This document shows, piece by piece, positions 28,010 to 34,843 of a DNA stretch of 64,000 bases. The notes below the pieces were generated by a model. The model ran no database searches. It worked only from the letters and a program-made list of their open reading frames with translations, and was not told the origin of the DNA. The stretch spans positions 124,001 through 188,000 of the forward strand of contig JAJZTH010000001.1 of assembly GCA_021849075.1 (NCBI GenBank), read 5' to 3'. This DNA is from Pseudomonadota bacterium. GTDB taxonomy: Bacteria; Pseudomonadota; Alphaproteobacteria; Sphingomonadales; Sphingomonadaceae. The translations under genes and the position numbers were made by a program. Positions within the stretch are counted from its first letter, which is position 1. Every line of letters starts with the position of its first letter.

Positions 28010-28929
28010 GGGAAGGCCAGCCAATAGATGAGGAGGATGTTGACGATCAGCAGCGGGACGGCGGTGCCGACCTGTCGCTTGATCACGCCATGCTTGTCCT
28101 TGAGTTCCAGCAGCGCGGCGGGGACCAGGTTGAAGTTGGCCGCCATCGGCGTCATCAGCGTGCCGCAAAAGCCCGCGAGCATGCCAATCGCGCAGATGAT
28201 CGCCGGATCGCCATGATAGGTGCGGACCAGCAACGGAATACCGATCGCGGCGGTCATCACCGGGAAGGCGGCAAAGGCGTTGCCCATGATCATGGTGAAC
28301 AGCGCCATGCCCAGCCCATAGGCGATGACCGCGCCCAGCAGGCTGCCGTTCGGGATCGCCTGTTGCACGATGCCGCCCACGACATCGCCCACCCCCGCCA
28401 GCGCGAACACCGCGCCCAGACTGGCCAGCATCTGCGGCAGGATCGCCGCCCAGCCGACGCAGTCCATCAACCGCCGCCCCTGTTGCAACGGCACCAGCGC
28501 CCCGGCACGCAGCCACAGGCACCCGGCCAGCAGGGCGATCAGCACGCCCAGCGCCAGCGCGATCAAGGTCGCCTGTTTCCCGTCAATCCATACAGGCATC
28601 TGCTTGAACAACAATGTGCCCGCCAGCGCCGTCGCCGGGATGATCAGGGCGATGACGAACAGCCTGTTGCCAAAGCGTTCGGCGCGCGCCTGCCTGTGTT
28701 CGGGCGGCACGCCACCCTCGCCCCGGCTCAACCGGCCAACCGATCCTAATCCAACCAGCCCCAGCACGAGGATGCCATTACCCAGATCGCCCAACCAGTC
28801 GCCCGCCCACATGGACAGCGCCAGCAGCGCCCAGAAGGCGGCATTGAGCGGTCGTTCCCGCATGCCCAGCAGCGCATAGGCAGCGAAGACCGCGCCGGCC
28901 AATGCATAGACCCACTGCAATGTGATCAT
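28006..28929 (-). CDS. DUF979 family membrane protein (putative transporter half)
   Basis: A 307-residue integral membrane protein with about eight to nine hydrophobic segments, ending in a NFNLVPAALLELKDKHGVIKRQ segment and a final helix. DUF979 proteins occur paired with DUF969 and together look like the two halves of an ion-transporter-superfamily permease. In some Firmicutes, as I recall, the pair lies beside pyrrolidone-carboxylate peptidase, hinting at pyroglutamate or a related substrate. It overlaps DUF969 upstream and DUF2891 downstream by four bases each, so all three are translationally coupled. Confidence 0.88.
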   Translation of the reverse strand: MITLQWVYALAGAVFAAYALLGMRERPLNAAFWALLALSMWAGDWLGDLGNGILVLGLVGLGSVGRLSRGEGGVPPEHRQARAERFGNRLFVIALIIPATALAGTLLFKQMPVWIDGKQATLIALALGVLIALLAGCLWLRAGALVPLQQGRRLMDCVGWAAILPQMLASLGAVFALAGVGDVVGGIVQQAIPNGSLLGAVIAYGLGMALFTMIMGNAFAAFPVMTAAIGIPLLVRTYHGDPAIICAIGMLAGFCGTLMTPMAANFNLVPAALLELKDKHGVIKRQVGTAVPLLIVNILLIYWLAFP

Positions 28930-29579
28930 CGGCGGAGCCTGCGATCCAGCCGCCACAAGCGGAAGCCATGGATCAGGAAGGCGGCGACTGCGGTCGGGAT
29001 CGCCCAGACCGACAGCTGCAGCGGCTCAAGGACGACGCCATATTGCTCCAGCAACCCCTTGATCAGCAGGATCGATCCGATGGCGAGGAAGATATCCTCG
29101 CCAAAGAAAAGCCCGATATTGTCGGTCGCCGCCGCCATCGCCCGGATTTCCTCGCGCGTTGCATCGTTCAGATCGCCCGCCTGCGCCTCTGCGGCGGCCT
29201 CCGCGATCGGCGCGACCAGCGGGCGCACCGTCTGCGGATGGCCCGCAACCGATGTCAGGCCCACCGCCGCCAGTCCCTGTCGCAGCAGCAGATACAGGGT
29301 CAGGAAGCGCCCGGCGGTCGCCCCGCGCATCTTGCCGATCAGGCCGCGCGCCCGCTCCTGCAGGCCATTGGCTTCAAGCAGGCCAACGACCGGCAGCACG
29401 ATCCAGATGATCGAAACATAGCGCGCGTCGTTGAACGCCTTGCCCAGCGCCGACAATATCGCCAGCGGATCGATCCCGGCGGCAAGGCCGGTGACGATGG
29501 CCGATGCCAGGATCACCAGCAGCGGGTGAAAGCGCAGCAGGAAACCCGCGACGATGATCACGATGCCCAGCAGCACCAT
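28926..29579 (-). CDS. DUF969 family membrane protein (putative transporter half)
   Basis: A 217-residue membrane protein with about five to six helices. The segment VSIIWIVLPVVGLLEANGLQERA, the GLTSVAGHPQTVRPLVAPIAEAA loop and the later DNIGLFFGEDIFLAIGSILLI segment are characteristic of DUF969. The loop resembles a re-entrant substrate motif of ion transporters. It starts 4 bases after the LOV regulator stop and its stop overlaps the DUF979 start. ATG at 29579 is preferred over an upstream frame that runs into the LOV gene. Confidence 0.88.
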   Translation of the reverse strand: MVLLGIVIIVAGFLLRFHPLLVILASAIVTGLAAGIDPLAILSALGKAFNDARYVSIIWIVLPVVGLLEANGLQERARGLIGKMRGATAGRFLTLYLLLRQGLAAVGLTSVAGHPQTVRPLVAPIAEAAAEAQAGDLNDATREEIRAMAAATDNIGLFFGEDIFLAIGSILLIKGLLEQYGVVLEPLQLSVWAIPTAVAAFLIHGFRLWRLDRRLRR

Positions 29580-29583
29580 CGCG

Positions 29584-30153
29584 TTACAGCCCCGCTTCGA
29601 TCGCGAGGCGAATCGCCTCCGCCGCGGTGCGCACATCCAGCGCGCGCAGCATCGCGGCGCGATGCATCTTCACCGTTCGCTCGGTCAGGCCCAGGTCGAA
29701 GGCGATCTGCTTGTTCAGCCGCCCCTCCGCCATCGCGATCAGCACGGTGCGCTGACGATCGGTCAGCGCCGCGATCCGGTCGCGCGCATCATCGGTCCGC
29801 CCATCCTGCACCGCAACCTGCGAGCCCAGAAAATAATCGACGCTGCCGTCCGCCGCAAAGATCGGCGCGATCATCACCGCATTGCGGAAAGCCGTGCCAT
29901 CCTTGCGGAAATTACGCAGTTCGACCAGCACCGGCCGTTCGTCGCGCAATCCTGCCCGGATCAGATGGGTCGCCGCGCATTCCGCGTCACCGCCCGCCAG
30001 AAAACGACAATTGCGCCCGATAATCTCGTCACGGGCATAGCCGGTCAGCGCGATGAAGGCGTCATTGCATTCCACGATTGGATTGTCGGGCAGGCGCGGA
30101 TTGGTGATGACCGCCGCCATGGCGCTTCCGGCGATCATTTCGGACAGGGACAT
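29584..30153 (-). CDS. LOV-HTH blue-light transcription factor (EL222-like)
   Basis: A 189-residue single-protein photoreceptor. The LOV (PAS) domain spans about residues 6-115, with the flavin-adduct Cys49 in GRNCRFLAG, the flavin-contact Asn in FRKDGTAFRN and the Gln in YFLGSQ. A LuxR-type HTH spans about 125-188 (LTDRQRTVLIAMAEGRLNKQ). This is the architecture of EL222 from Erythrobacter litoralis, which dimerises and binds DNA under blue light. The usual GxNCRFLQ ends in Ala here. It is first in an operon with DUF969, DUF979 and DUF2891. ATG at 30153 chosen; GTG at 30165 possible. Confidence 0.93.
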   Translation of the reverse strand: MSLSEMIAGSAMAAVITNPRLPDNPIVECNDAFIALTGYARDEIIGRNCRFLAGGDAECAATHLIRAGLRDERPVLVELRNFRKDGTAFRNAVMIAPIFAADGSVDYFLGSQVAVQDGRTDDARDRIAALTDRQRTVLIAMAEGRLNKQIAFDLGLTERTVKMHRAAMLRALDVRTAAEAIRLAIEAGL

Positions 30154-30171
30154 GGACAAGGGCACCGGATA

Positions 30172-30201
30172 ACGAAAAAGGGCGCTGCGGACGCAGCGCC
30201 C
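30172..30201 (-). terminator. Terminator of the nitroreductase gene
   Basis: GGGCGCTGCG (30180-30189) and CGCAGCGCCC (30192-30201) form a perfect hairpin followed on the minus strand by CTTTTTCG. It ends the nitroreductase transcript and separates it from the LOV operon; the LOV start is only about 20 bases further, so any LOV promoter must overlap this element or LOV depends on read-through. A second hairpin CAGCCGC-TT-GCGGCTG lies just upstream near 30229-30244. Confidence 0.85.
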
Positions 30202-30246
30202 TTCATCATGTTGCCCAATCTGGACGTCAGCCGCAAGCGGCTGAAA

Positions 30247-30840
30247 TCAACCCGGGAAGTTGCCGGCGAAGGCAAAGTCCTCGATCGGCTTGCGATCGCT
30301 GGGGAATTCGCGCGCCTGCAGGGCTTCGGGCAACACTGCCTTGTCACCCTGCTTGCCGATCGCGACCGCCGCCTCGATGCGGAAGCGGTCGGGCACGCCC
30401 AGTTCGGCGCGCGCCTTGTCGAAATCGACGCCGGTCATGCCATGGGTATGATAACCCAGCCGCGTCGCCTGCAACGCCAGCAAAGCCCAGGCCGCGCCCG
30501 CATCGAAACTGTGGCTGTGCGACGGCTTATAATCTTCCGATCCCGGCGCGGCCATCAGCGTGTCGGACAGGATGAAGACGATCGCGCCGGAATGCTGCAC
30601 CCAGCTCTGGTTGAAGGGCAGCAACACTTCCAGAAAACGCTGCCAGTCGGCGCTGTCGCGATGGGCGTAGAGAAAACGCCAGGGCTGGTAATTAAACGCG
30701 GACGGCGCCCAGCGGGCCGCGTCGAAAATCGTGTCGAGATCAGCCTGCGGGATGGCCGAACCATCAAAGGCGCGGGGCGACCAACGATCGAGGAACAGGG
30801 TGTCGACAGCGCGCGTGACGGCGCGGGGATTGGTGGCCAT
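30247..30840 (-). CDS. Nitroreductase family flavoprotein
   Basis: A 197-residue FMN-dependent NAD(P)H oxidoreductase. The family start FLDRWSPRAFDGSAI holds the FMN-phosphate-binding RSxR-like region, followed by IFDAARWAPSAFNYQPWRFL and the late LGYHTHGMTGVD segment. Members reduce nitroaromatics, quinones or, in some cases, act in anaerobic metabolism. AGGAG five bases before the ATG at 30840 decides the start. It may share a transcript with the 56-residue ORF 71 bases upstream, which is preceded by an operator-like palindrome. Confidence 0.92.
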   Translation of the reverse strand: MATNPRAVTRAVDTLFLDRWSPRAFDGSAIPQADLDTIFDAARWAPSAFNYQPWRFLYAHRDSADWQRFLEVLLPFNQSWVQHSGAIVFILSDTLMAAPGSEDYKPSHSHSFDAGAAWALLALQATRLGYHTHGMTGVDFDKARAELGVPDRFRIEAAVAIGKQGDKAVLPEALQAREFPSDRKPIEDFAFAGNFPG

Positions 30841-30911
30841 GCTTTCTCCTGAAAGGCTGTTGCGACGGTAAGCCTGCCCCATCTAGACGCTTTACCGCAA
30901 ATGCGAAGTGG

Positions 30912-31082
30912 TCAGCCGATGCTTTCGCACAAAGCGGCTTGCGAAACAGGCTCTTCGCGCGCTGCGGTCAGGGCGTCGGCATCGCGCTCCAGCAGCACGA
31001 TGGCAGGCTCGCGCAGCAACGCCTGCGACAGACGGGCGCGCCAGCGGGCAAAAAGCCCATCCTGTTCAAAATCGTTCTGCAT
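30912..31082 (-). CDS. Small 56-residue hypothetical protein
   Basis: A short open frame, MQNDFEQDGLFARWRARLSQ to ...AALCESIG, with an AGGA just before the ATG at 31082 and codon use like its neighbours. It is predicted to be helical and amphipathic with no membrane segment. I do not recognise a family. A promoter-like TATAGT inside a 20-base palindrome (31116-31135) lies about 30 bases upstream, strengthening the case that it is transcribed. It may form an operon with the nitroreductase. Confidence 0.5.
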   Translation of the reverse strand: MQNDFEQDGLFARWRARLSQALLREPAIVLLERDADALTAAREEPVSQAALCESIG

Positions 31083-31115
31083 ATGTCCTCTCGACCGATT
31101 CGCACGGCTTATCTA

Positions 31116-31135
31116 CCGATACTATAGAGTATCGG
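31116..31135 (-). promoter_or_regulatory. Operator-like palindrome over a -10 box
   Basis: CCGATACT-ATAG-AGTATCGG is a perfect inverted repeat with 8-bp arms. On the minus strand it contains TATAGT (31126-31121), a good -10 box that would start transcription near 31114, about 32 bases before the 56-residue ORF. A repressor (for example TetR-type) binding here would block the promoter. No such regulator gene is adjacent. Confidence 0.6.
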
Positions 31136-31180
31136 CGCGCAAGCAATGCTGGCGTTTCGGACAGAAAAGCTATCGGGGGA

Positions 31181-31411
31181 TCAGACGGGCACGCACGCCT
31201 TGCGATCCGCCTTTCGCCGGTCGCACGCCATCAGGTGGCAGGCCGCATCTGGCTCGCCCCGTCCCGGCTCCCTGGGCTTGCCAGGCGGGGTCCAGCCCGG
31301 CGGCGGCGAGCCGCAAAATCCCGCCTGCATCGCCCCCGGCGTTGCTACCGCGGCATGCGGCGCGATGGCGGCAGCAACCAGCCCCAGCAGCATCAGACCG
31401 CTACACCGCAT
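31181..31411 (-). CDS. Small secreted cysteine-containing protein
   Basis: A 76-residue protein with a signal peptide (MRCSGLMLLGLVAAAIAPHA, cleavage near ATPGA). The mature part has CGSPPPGWTPPGKPREPG and DAACHLMACDRRKADRKA, giving three cysteines and a CHxxxC-like group that might bind metal or form a disulfide. Small CHxxC-bearing exported proteins occur in many sphingomonads, function unknown. Its start lies inside the 3' end of hemN (11-base overlap), so it is probably translated from the hemN transcript. Confidence 0.6.
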   Translation of the reverse strand: MRCSGLMLLGLVAAAIAPHAAVATPGAMQAGFCGSPPPGWTPPGKPREPGRGEPDAACHLMACDRRKADRKACVPV

Positions 31412-32708
31412 GGCTGAACCGTTGTTCGACCGGTTGCAGATAGGCGTCGAAACAGGCGGCGATGGCGCGGGCATAGGGCAAAGCCTGCGGCGTCAGCGCC
31501 ACCCGGCCGGGGCTTACCCGCAACAGCCCCAGCGCCTCGAACCGCGCCAGGTCGGGCATGACCATGCCTTCGCCCGGTTGCGCCTCGCCCCGACACAGCA
31601 GCGCCTCTATCACCCGCCCGCGCCGGCGATCGTCGGCCGTGCGCAGCGTGCCGCGCACGGCGCTCAACTGGCCACCGTCGATCCGCTCGCGCCATGGCCC
31701 CGCGCGCTTTTCATTCTGGACGATCAGATCGGGAAACTGGCTGATCGCGCTCGCGCCAAAGCCCAGCAGCACATCGGCCGGATCATCGGTGAAACCCTGG
31801 AAATTGCGCCGCAACTGCCCCTGTCGCGCGGCAATCGCCAGCCCGTCGCCGGGCAGCGCGAAATGATCGAAGCCGATCGCGTCATAGCCCGCCGCCCGCA
31901 ATCTTTCATGCCCCGCCGCCGCCATGGCGAAGCGCGTCGCCAGATCGGGCAGGTCCGCCGCATCGATCCGACGCTGGCGCGGCAACAGGCGCGGCATATG
32001 GGCGTATCCGAACAAGGCGATCCGCGCCGGCGCCATCCGCACGCTGGCGTCCAGCGTGGCCAGCAGATCGTCCATCGTCTGCCCCGGCAGGCCGTACATC
32101 AGGTCGAACCCGGTCGCGATGCCGACGCGGGCGAACCCCTCGACTGCACGCTCCACCATGTCGATCGGCTGCACCCGACCGATCCGCGCCTGCACATGGG
32201 GGGTGAAAGTCTGCACACCCAGATTGACCCGGCCGACGCCCATGGCCGCCATCGCGTCGATCCACGGACCATCCAGCCGGCGCGGGTCCAGTTCGACCGA
32301 AATCTGTGCATCCCGCGTCTCGAAGCAAAGCGTCAGTTGCTGGAGCAGGCGAATAAAATCAACCAACGGCAAGCTATTGGGGCTGCCCCCGCCAAAGGCG
32401 ATGCGCGTCACCCGTCCCCGCCCGCCCAGCCGCGCGGCGATCATCGCCATCTCGCGCTCCAGCGCCTCGACATAGGCGGACAGGCGCTGCGCCTTGTTCG
32501 CCGCGCCGGTGTTGCAACCGCAATACCAGCATATGTCGTGGCAATAGGGGATATGGACATAGAGGGAGAGCGCCGCATCGGCCGGCAGCGCGTCGAGCCG
32601 CGCGGCCAAATCGGCCGCGCCGACATCGTCGCCAAATTGCGCGGCGGTGGGATAGCTGGTGTAGCGCGGCACCGGCCGGGCCAGCAGGTCGGGGTGATAG
32701 GTCCACAT
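31401..32708 (-). CDS. hemN: Oxygen-independent coproporphyrinogen III oxidase
   Basis: A 435-residue radical SAM enzyme that decarboxylates coproporphyrinogen III without oxygen, for haem synthesis under low oxygen. The radical SAM cluster motif CHDICWYC is at residues 56-63 with the usual GCN following, and the N-terminal RPVPRYTSYPTA and the FGGGSPN motifs are those of true HemN. The ATG at 32708 gives the standard start. It is divergent from ompW, and two Fnr/FixK-type boxes lie between them, so anaerobic induction is likely. Confidence 0.96.
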   Translation of the reverse strand: MWTYHPDLLARPVPRYTSYPTAAQFGDDVGAADLAARLDALPADAALSLYVHIPYCHDICWYCGCNTGAANKAQRLSAYVEALEREMAMIAARLGGRGRVTRIAFGGGSPNSLPLVDFIRLLQQLTLCFETRDAQISVELDPRRLDGPWIDAMAAMGVGRVNLGVQTFTPHVQARIGRVQPIDMVERAVEGFARVGIATGFDLMYGLPGQTMDDLLATLDASVRMAPARIALFGYAHMPRLLPRQRRIDAADLPDLATRFAMAAAGHERLRAAGYDAIGFDHFALPGDGLAIAARQGQLRRNFQGFTDDPADVLLGFGASAISQFPDLIVQNEKRAGPWRERIDGGQLSAVRGTLRTADDRRRGRVIEALLCRGEAQPGEGMVMPDLARFEALGLLRVSPGRVALTPQALPYARAIAACFDAYLQPVEQRFSHAV

Positions 32709-32742
32709 GGCCGGACGATCGCATCGCTTAGCCTCCGGCGCA

Positions 32743-32756
32743 TTGCGCCATGTCAA
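32743..32756. promoter_or_regulatory. Fnr/FixK-type box 1 (hemN-ompW intergenic)
   Basis: TTGCGCCATGTCAA matches the Fnr/FixK pattern TTGA-N6-TCAA with the common TTGCG variant of the left half. It lies 35 bases upstream of the hemN start and is centred 22 bp from box 2. On the minus strand the same bases contain a consensus TTGACA -35 box. Confidence 0.65.
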
Positions 32757-32764
32757 AAATCCCG

Positions 32765-32778
32765 TTGCGCTCGATCAA
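32765..32778. promoter_or_regulatory. Fnr/FixK-type box 2 (hemN-ompW intergenic)
   Basis: TTGCGCTCGATCAA has a perfect right half ATCAA and the TTGCG left half seen in alphaproteobacterial anaeroboxes. Its centre is 41.5 bases upstream of about 32813, which would suit class II activation of ompW (ATG 32839). No strong -10 box is visible there, so the promoter assignment is tentative. Confidence 0.7.
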
Positions 32779-32838
32779 TGCCGTGGGCCGGCGCAGGGCG
32801 CAAAGGCGGTTCACCACCCAGAGGGAAGGAGAACCCCT

Positions 32839-33507
32839 ATGCATATCAAGGCCCTGTCGATGGGCGCTGCGGCCGTCATGGGCGCGGGCGTGCTGGCCAC
32901 CCCGGCCATGGCCAAGGAAGGCGACATACTGATCCGCGTGCGCGGCATCATGGTCGCCCCCAATGAAAAGAGCAGCAGCATCCTGCCCGCCTTCCCCGGC
33001 GAAAAGGCCAGCGTCGACAATGCGGTGACGCCCGAAGTCGACGTCACCTATATGGCGACCGACCATATCGGGTTCGAGCTGATCGCCGCCACCACCAAAC
33101 ATTCGGCCAGCGGCCGCACCGGCACCACCGGATCGCTGGGCAAGCTGGCGTCGACCTGGGTGCTGCCGCCCACGCTGACGGCCCAATATCATTTCCTGCC
33201 CGATGCCAAGGTGCGCCCCTATGTCGGCGCGGGCATCAACTATACGCTGTTCTACAATGAAAAGCCCTCGGGCGCGCTGGAAGGGGCGGTCGGCGAAACG
33301 AAGGTGCATATGTCCGACAGCTTCGGCTGGGCGGCGCAGGCGGGCGTGGACATCGACCTCAACGACAAGATGTTCCTGAACCTGGACGTCAAATATATCG
33401 ACATCGACACCACGGCGCGCCTGTCCACCACGGCGGCGGGCGTGCAAAAGGTGCGGATCAACCTCGACCCGCTGGTCTTCGGCGTCGGCATCGGCTTCCG
33501 GCTGTAA
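32839..33507 (+). CDS. ompW: OmpW family outer-membrane protein
   Basis: A 222-residue eight-stranded outer-membrane beta-barrel. A signal peptide ends VLATPAMA near residue 25. The mature start GDILIRVRGIMVAPNEKSS, the central LPPTLTAQYHFLPDAKVRPYVGAGINYT and the terminal FGVGIGFRL ending in Leu are typical of OmpW. It probably forms a hydrophobic channel for small molecules. In enterobacteria ompW is Fnr-controlled, which agrees with the boxes upstream. AAGGAG seven bases before the ATG at 32839 supports the start. Confidence 0.93.
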   Translation: MHIKALSMGAAAVMGAGVLATPAMAKEGDILIRVRGIMVAPNEKSSSILPAFPGEKASVDNAVTPEVDVTYMATDHIGFELIAATTKHSASGRTGTTGSLGKLASTWVLPPTLTAQYHFLPDAKVRPYVGAGINYTLFYNEKPSGALEGAVGETKVHMSDSFGWAAQAGVDIDLNDKMFLNLDVKYIDIDTTARLSTTAAGVQKVRINLDPLVFGVGIGFRL

Positions 33508-33555
33508 CAGAAAAGGGGCGGCGATCCGGTCGGATCACCGCCCCCCCTTGCCGTA

Positions 33556-33903
33556 TCAGGCCGCCAGCGCCTTGACTTCAAAGGGCAGATTTTCGCCATC
33601 CGCCTGCGTCAGGATCAGCCGGCTGCCCGATCGTATTTCCGCAGTCTCCAGCCGGAACGGCGCCTGATCCGGCGGATAGGAACAGGCCCAGCCTTCGGCC
33701 GTGCGCAACAGATAACCGTGGCGATCCGGCTCATTGGGCCAGAAACGGCGCACGGTCGCATATTCGGGATGGTGGCGATATTCCTGTTCGTCGATCCGGC
33801 CGTCCGGCTCCAGCGGCAACCGCAGCACATAGCTGCGCGCGGCGGAGCCATTGGGAAAGGCCGGCGTGCGGGCAAGTTCCAGGCGTATCGTGGTCCACGT
33901 CAT
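33556..33903 (-). CDS. Conserved hypothetical protein
   Basis: A 115-residue soluble protein with mixed beta character (TIRLELARTPAFPNGSAARS, then HGYLLRTAEGWACSYPPDQA and LETAEIRSGSRLILTQ). I do not recognise a named family, though similar small proteins accompany stress genes in sphingomonads as far as I recall. It is divergent from the universal stress protein at 34011 with 107 bases between them, sharing a region with the palindrome 33945-33959, so the two may be co-regulated. Confidence 0.7.
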   Translation of the reverse strand: MTWTTIRLELARTPAFPNGSAARSYVLRLPLEPDGRIDEQEYRHHPEYATVRRFWPNEPDRHGYLLRTAEGWACSYPPDQAPFRLETAEIRSGSRLILTQADGENLPFEVKALAA

Positions 33904-33944
33904 GCCGGTTTCAATCCCTTTTCAAGCCCGGAAATGCTATAAGG

Positions 33945-33959
33945 ACTATCCCGGATAGT
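33945..33959. promoter_or_regulatory. Palindrome in the promoter region of the universal stress protein gene
   Basis: ACTATCCCGGATAGT is a perfect 6-3-6 palindrome, 51 bases before the uspA-like ATG and 42 bases from the divergent start at 33903. It could be an operator for a local regulator; FixJ or another factor is not established. No TTGA-N6-TCAA box was found in this gap. Confidence 0.4.
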
Positions 33960-34010
33960 GGTCGCACGGGGGGAAGGTCTAATCCGGTCGAGAACGAACG
34001 GAGCCGTGCC

Positions 34011-34823
34011 ATGAAGACCATAGTGCTGCATATCCACGACGATCTGGGCGCCGAAAGCCGGTTGCAGGCCGCCTGCGACCTGGCCCGCGCCGCCCGCGCC
34101 CATGTCCAGTGCGTTCAGGTGACGCCCCTGCCGGAGATGATCGCGGCGGGCGCGCAGGACGGGCTGGGCTTTTCGCCCGTCATTGCGGCCGAACTCCATG
34201 CGATAGACGAAGCTTTCCGCACCCGGATCGAGGCGCGCTTCGCGCAGGAGGATGTCGCCTGGGACTGGCGCCAGAGCCATGGCGACAGCCTGCCCGGCCT
34301 GCTGGATGCGGCGAAGCTCGCAGACCTGATCGTCGCCAGCCTGCCCGAAGCAGGACGCAGCAGCGCGCAGGACCCGCTGCCCATCGCGGCCGACCTCGCC
34401 ATGGGCGGCAGAACCCCGGTATTGGCGGTGCCGCCGTCCGCAAGGGGCTTTGCCGTCGCCGGCCGCGCGCTGGTCGCCTGGGATGGGTCGCATGCCGCCG
34501 CCGCTGCGCTGCGCGCCGCCATTCCGCTACTGCAACTGGCTGAGGCGGTGGAGATCGTCACGGTCGAAGATAGCGAGGCGCCCTTCCCCGCCACCGACGC
34601 GCCCGAATATCTGGCCCGTCACGGCATAAAGGCGCAACTGCACAGCTGGCCCCGCGCCGACCGGCCGACCGAAATCGCCCTGCGGGACGCGATCGCCACG
34701 CTGCGCGCCGACTGGATGGTGATGGGCGCGTTCGGCCATAGCCGCTGGCGCGAACTGATCTTTGGCGGCGTCACCCGCTCGCTGCTGCGCACCGCGCCCG
34801 TACCGCTCTTGCTGGCGCACTGA
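34011..34823 (+). CDS. Universal stress protein, tandem Usp domains
   Basis: A 270-residue cytosolic protein with two Usp domains. Domain 1 (residues about 1-145) is degenerate; domain 2 ends with the ATP-binding pattern GAFGHSRWRELIFGGVTRSLL, matching G-2x-G-9x-G(S/T). Tandem Usp proteins often help survival under low oxygen or starvation. It lies 20 bases before fixL, so uspA-fixL-fixJ is probably one operon, linking it to oxygen sensing. Confidence 0.92.
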   Translation: MKTIVLHIHDDLGAESRLQAACDLARAARAHVQCVQVTPLPEMIAAGAQDGLGFSPVIAAELHAIDEAFRTRIEARFAQEDVAWDWRQSHGDSLPGLLDAAKLADLIVASLPEAGRSSAQDPLPIAADLAMGGRTPVLAVPPSARGFAVAGRALVAWDGSHAAAAALRAAIPLLQLAEAVEIVTVEDSEAPFPATDAPEYLARHGIKAQLHSWPRADRPTEIALRDAIATLRADWMVMGAFGHSRWRELIFGGVTRSLLRTAPVPLLLAH

Positions 34824-34843
34824 AAGGGCGGCATGGAAAGCGC

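Noticed and set aside
30912..31082. Truncated TetR regulator next to the palindrome
   Set aside because: The 56-residue translation has no TetR helix-turn-helix and no continuation in other frames that would restore one.
33904..34010. Fnr/FixK box upstream of the universal stress gene
   Set aside because: TTCAATCCCTTTTCAA lacks the TTGA left half on either strand, so the two half-sites do not form the inverted pattern.
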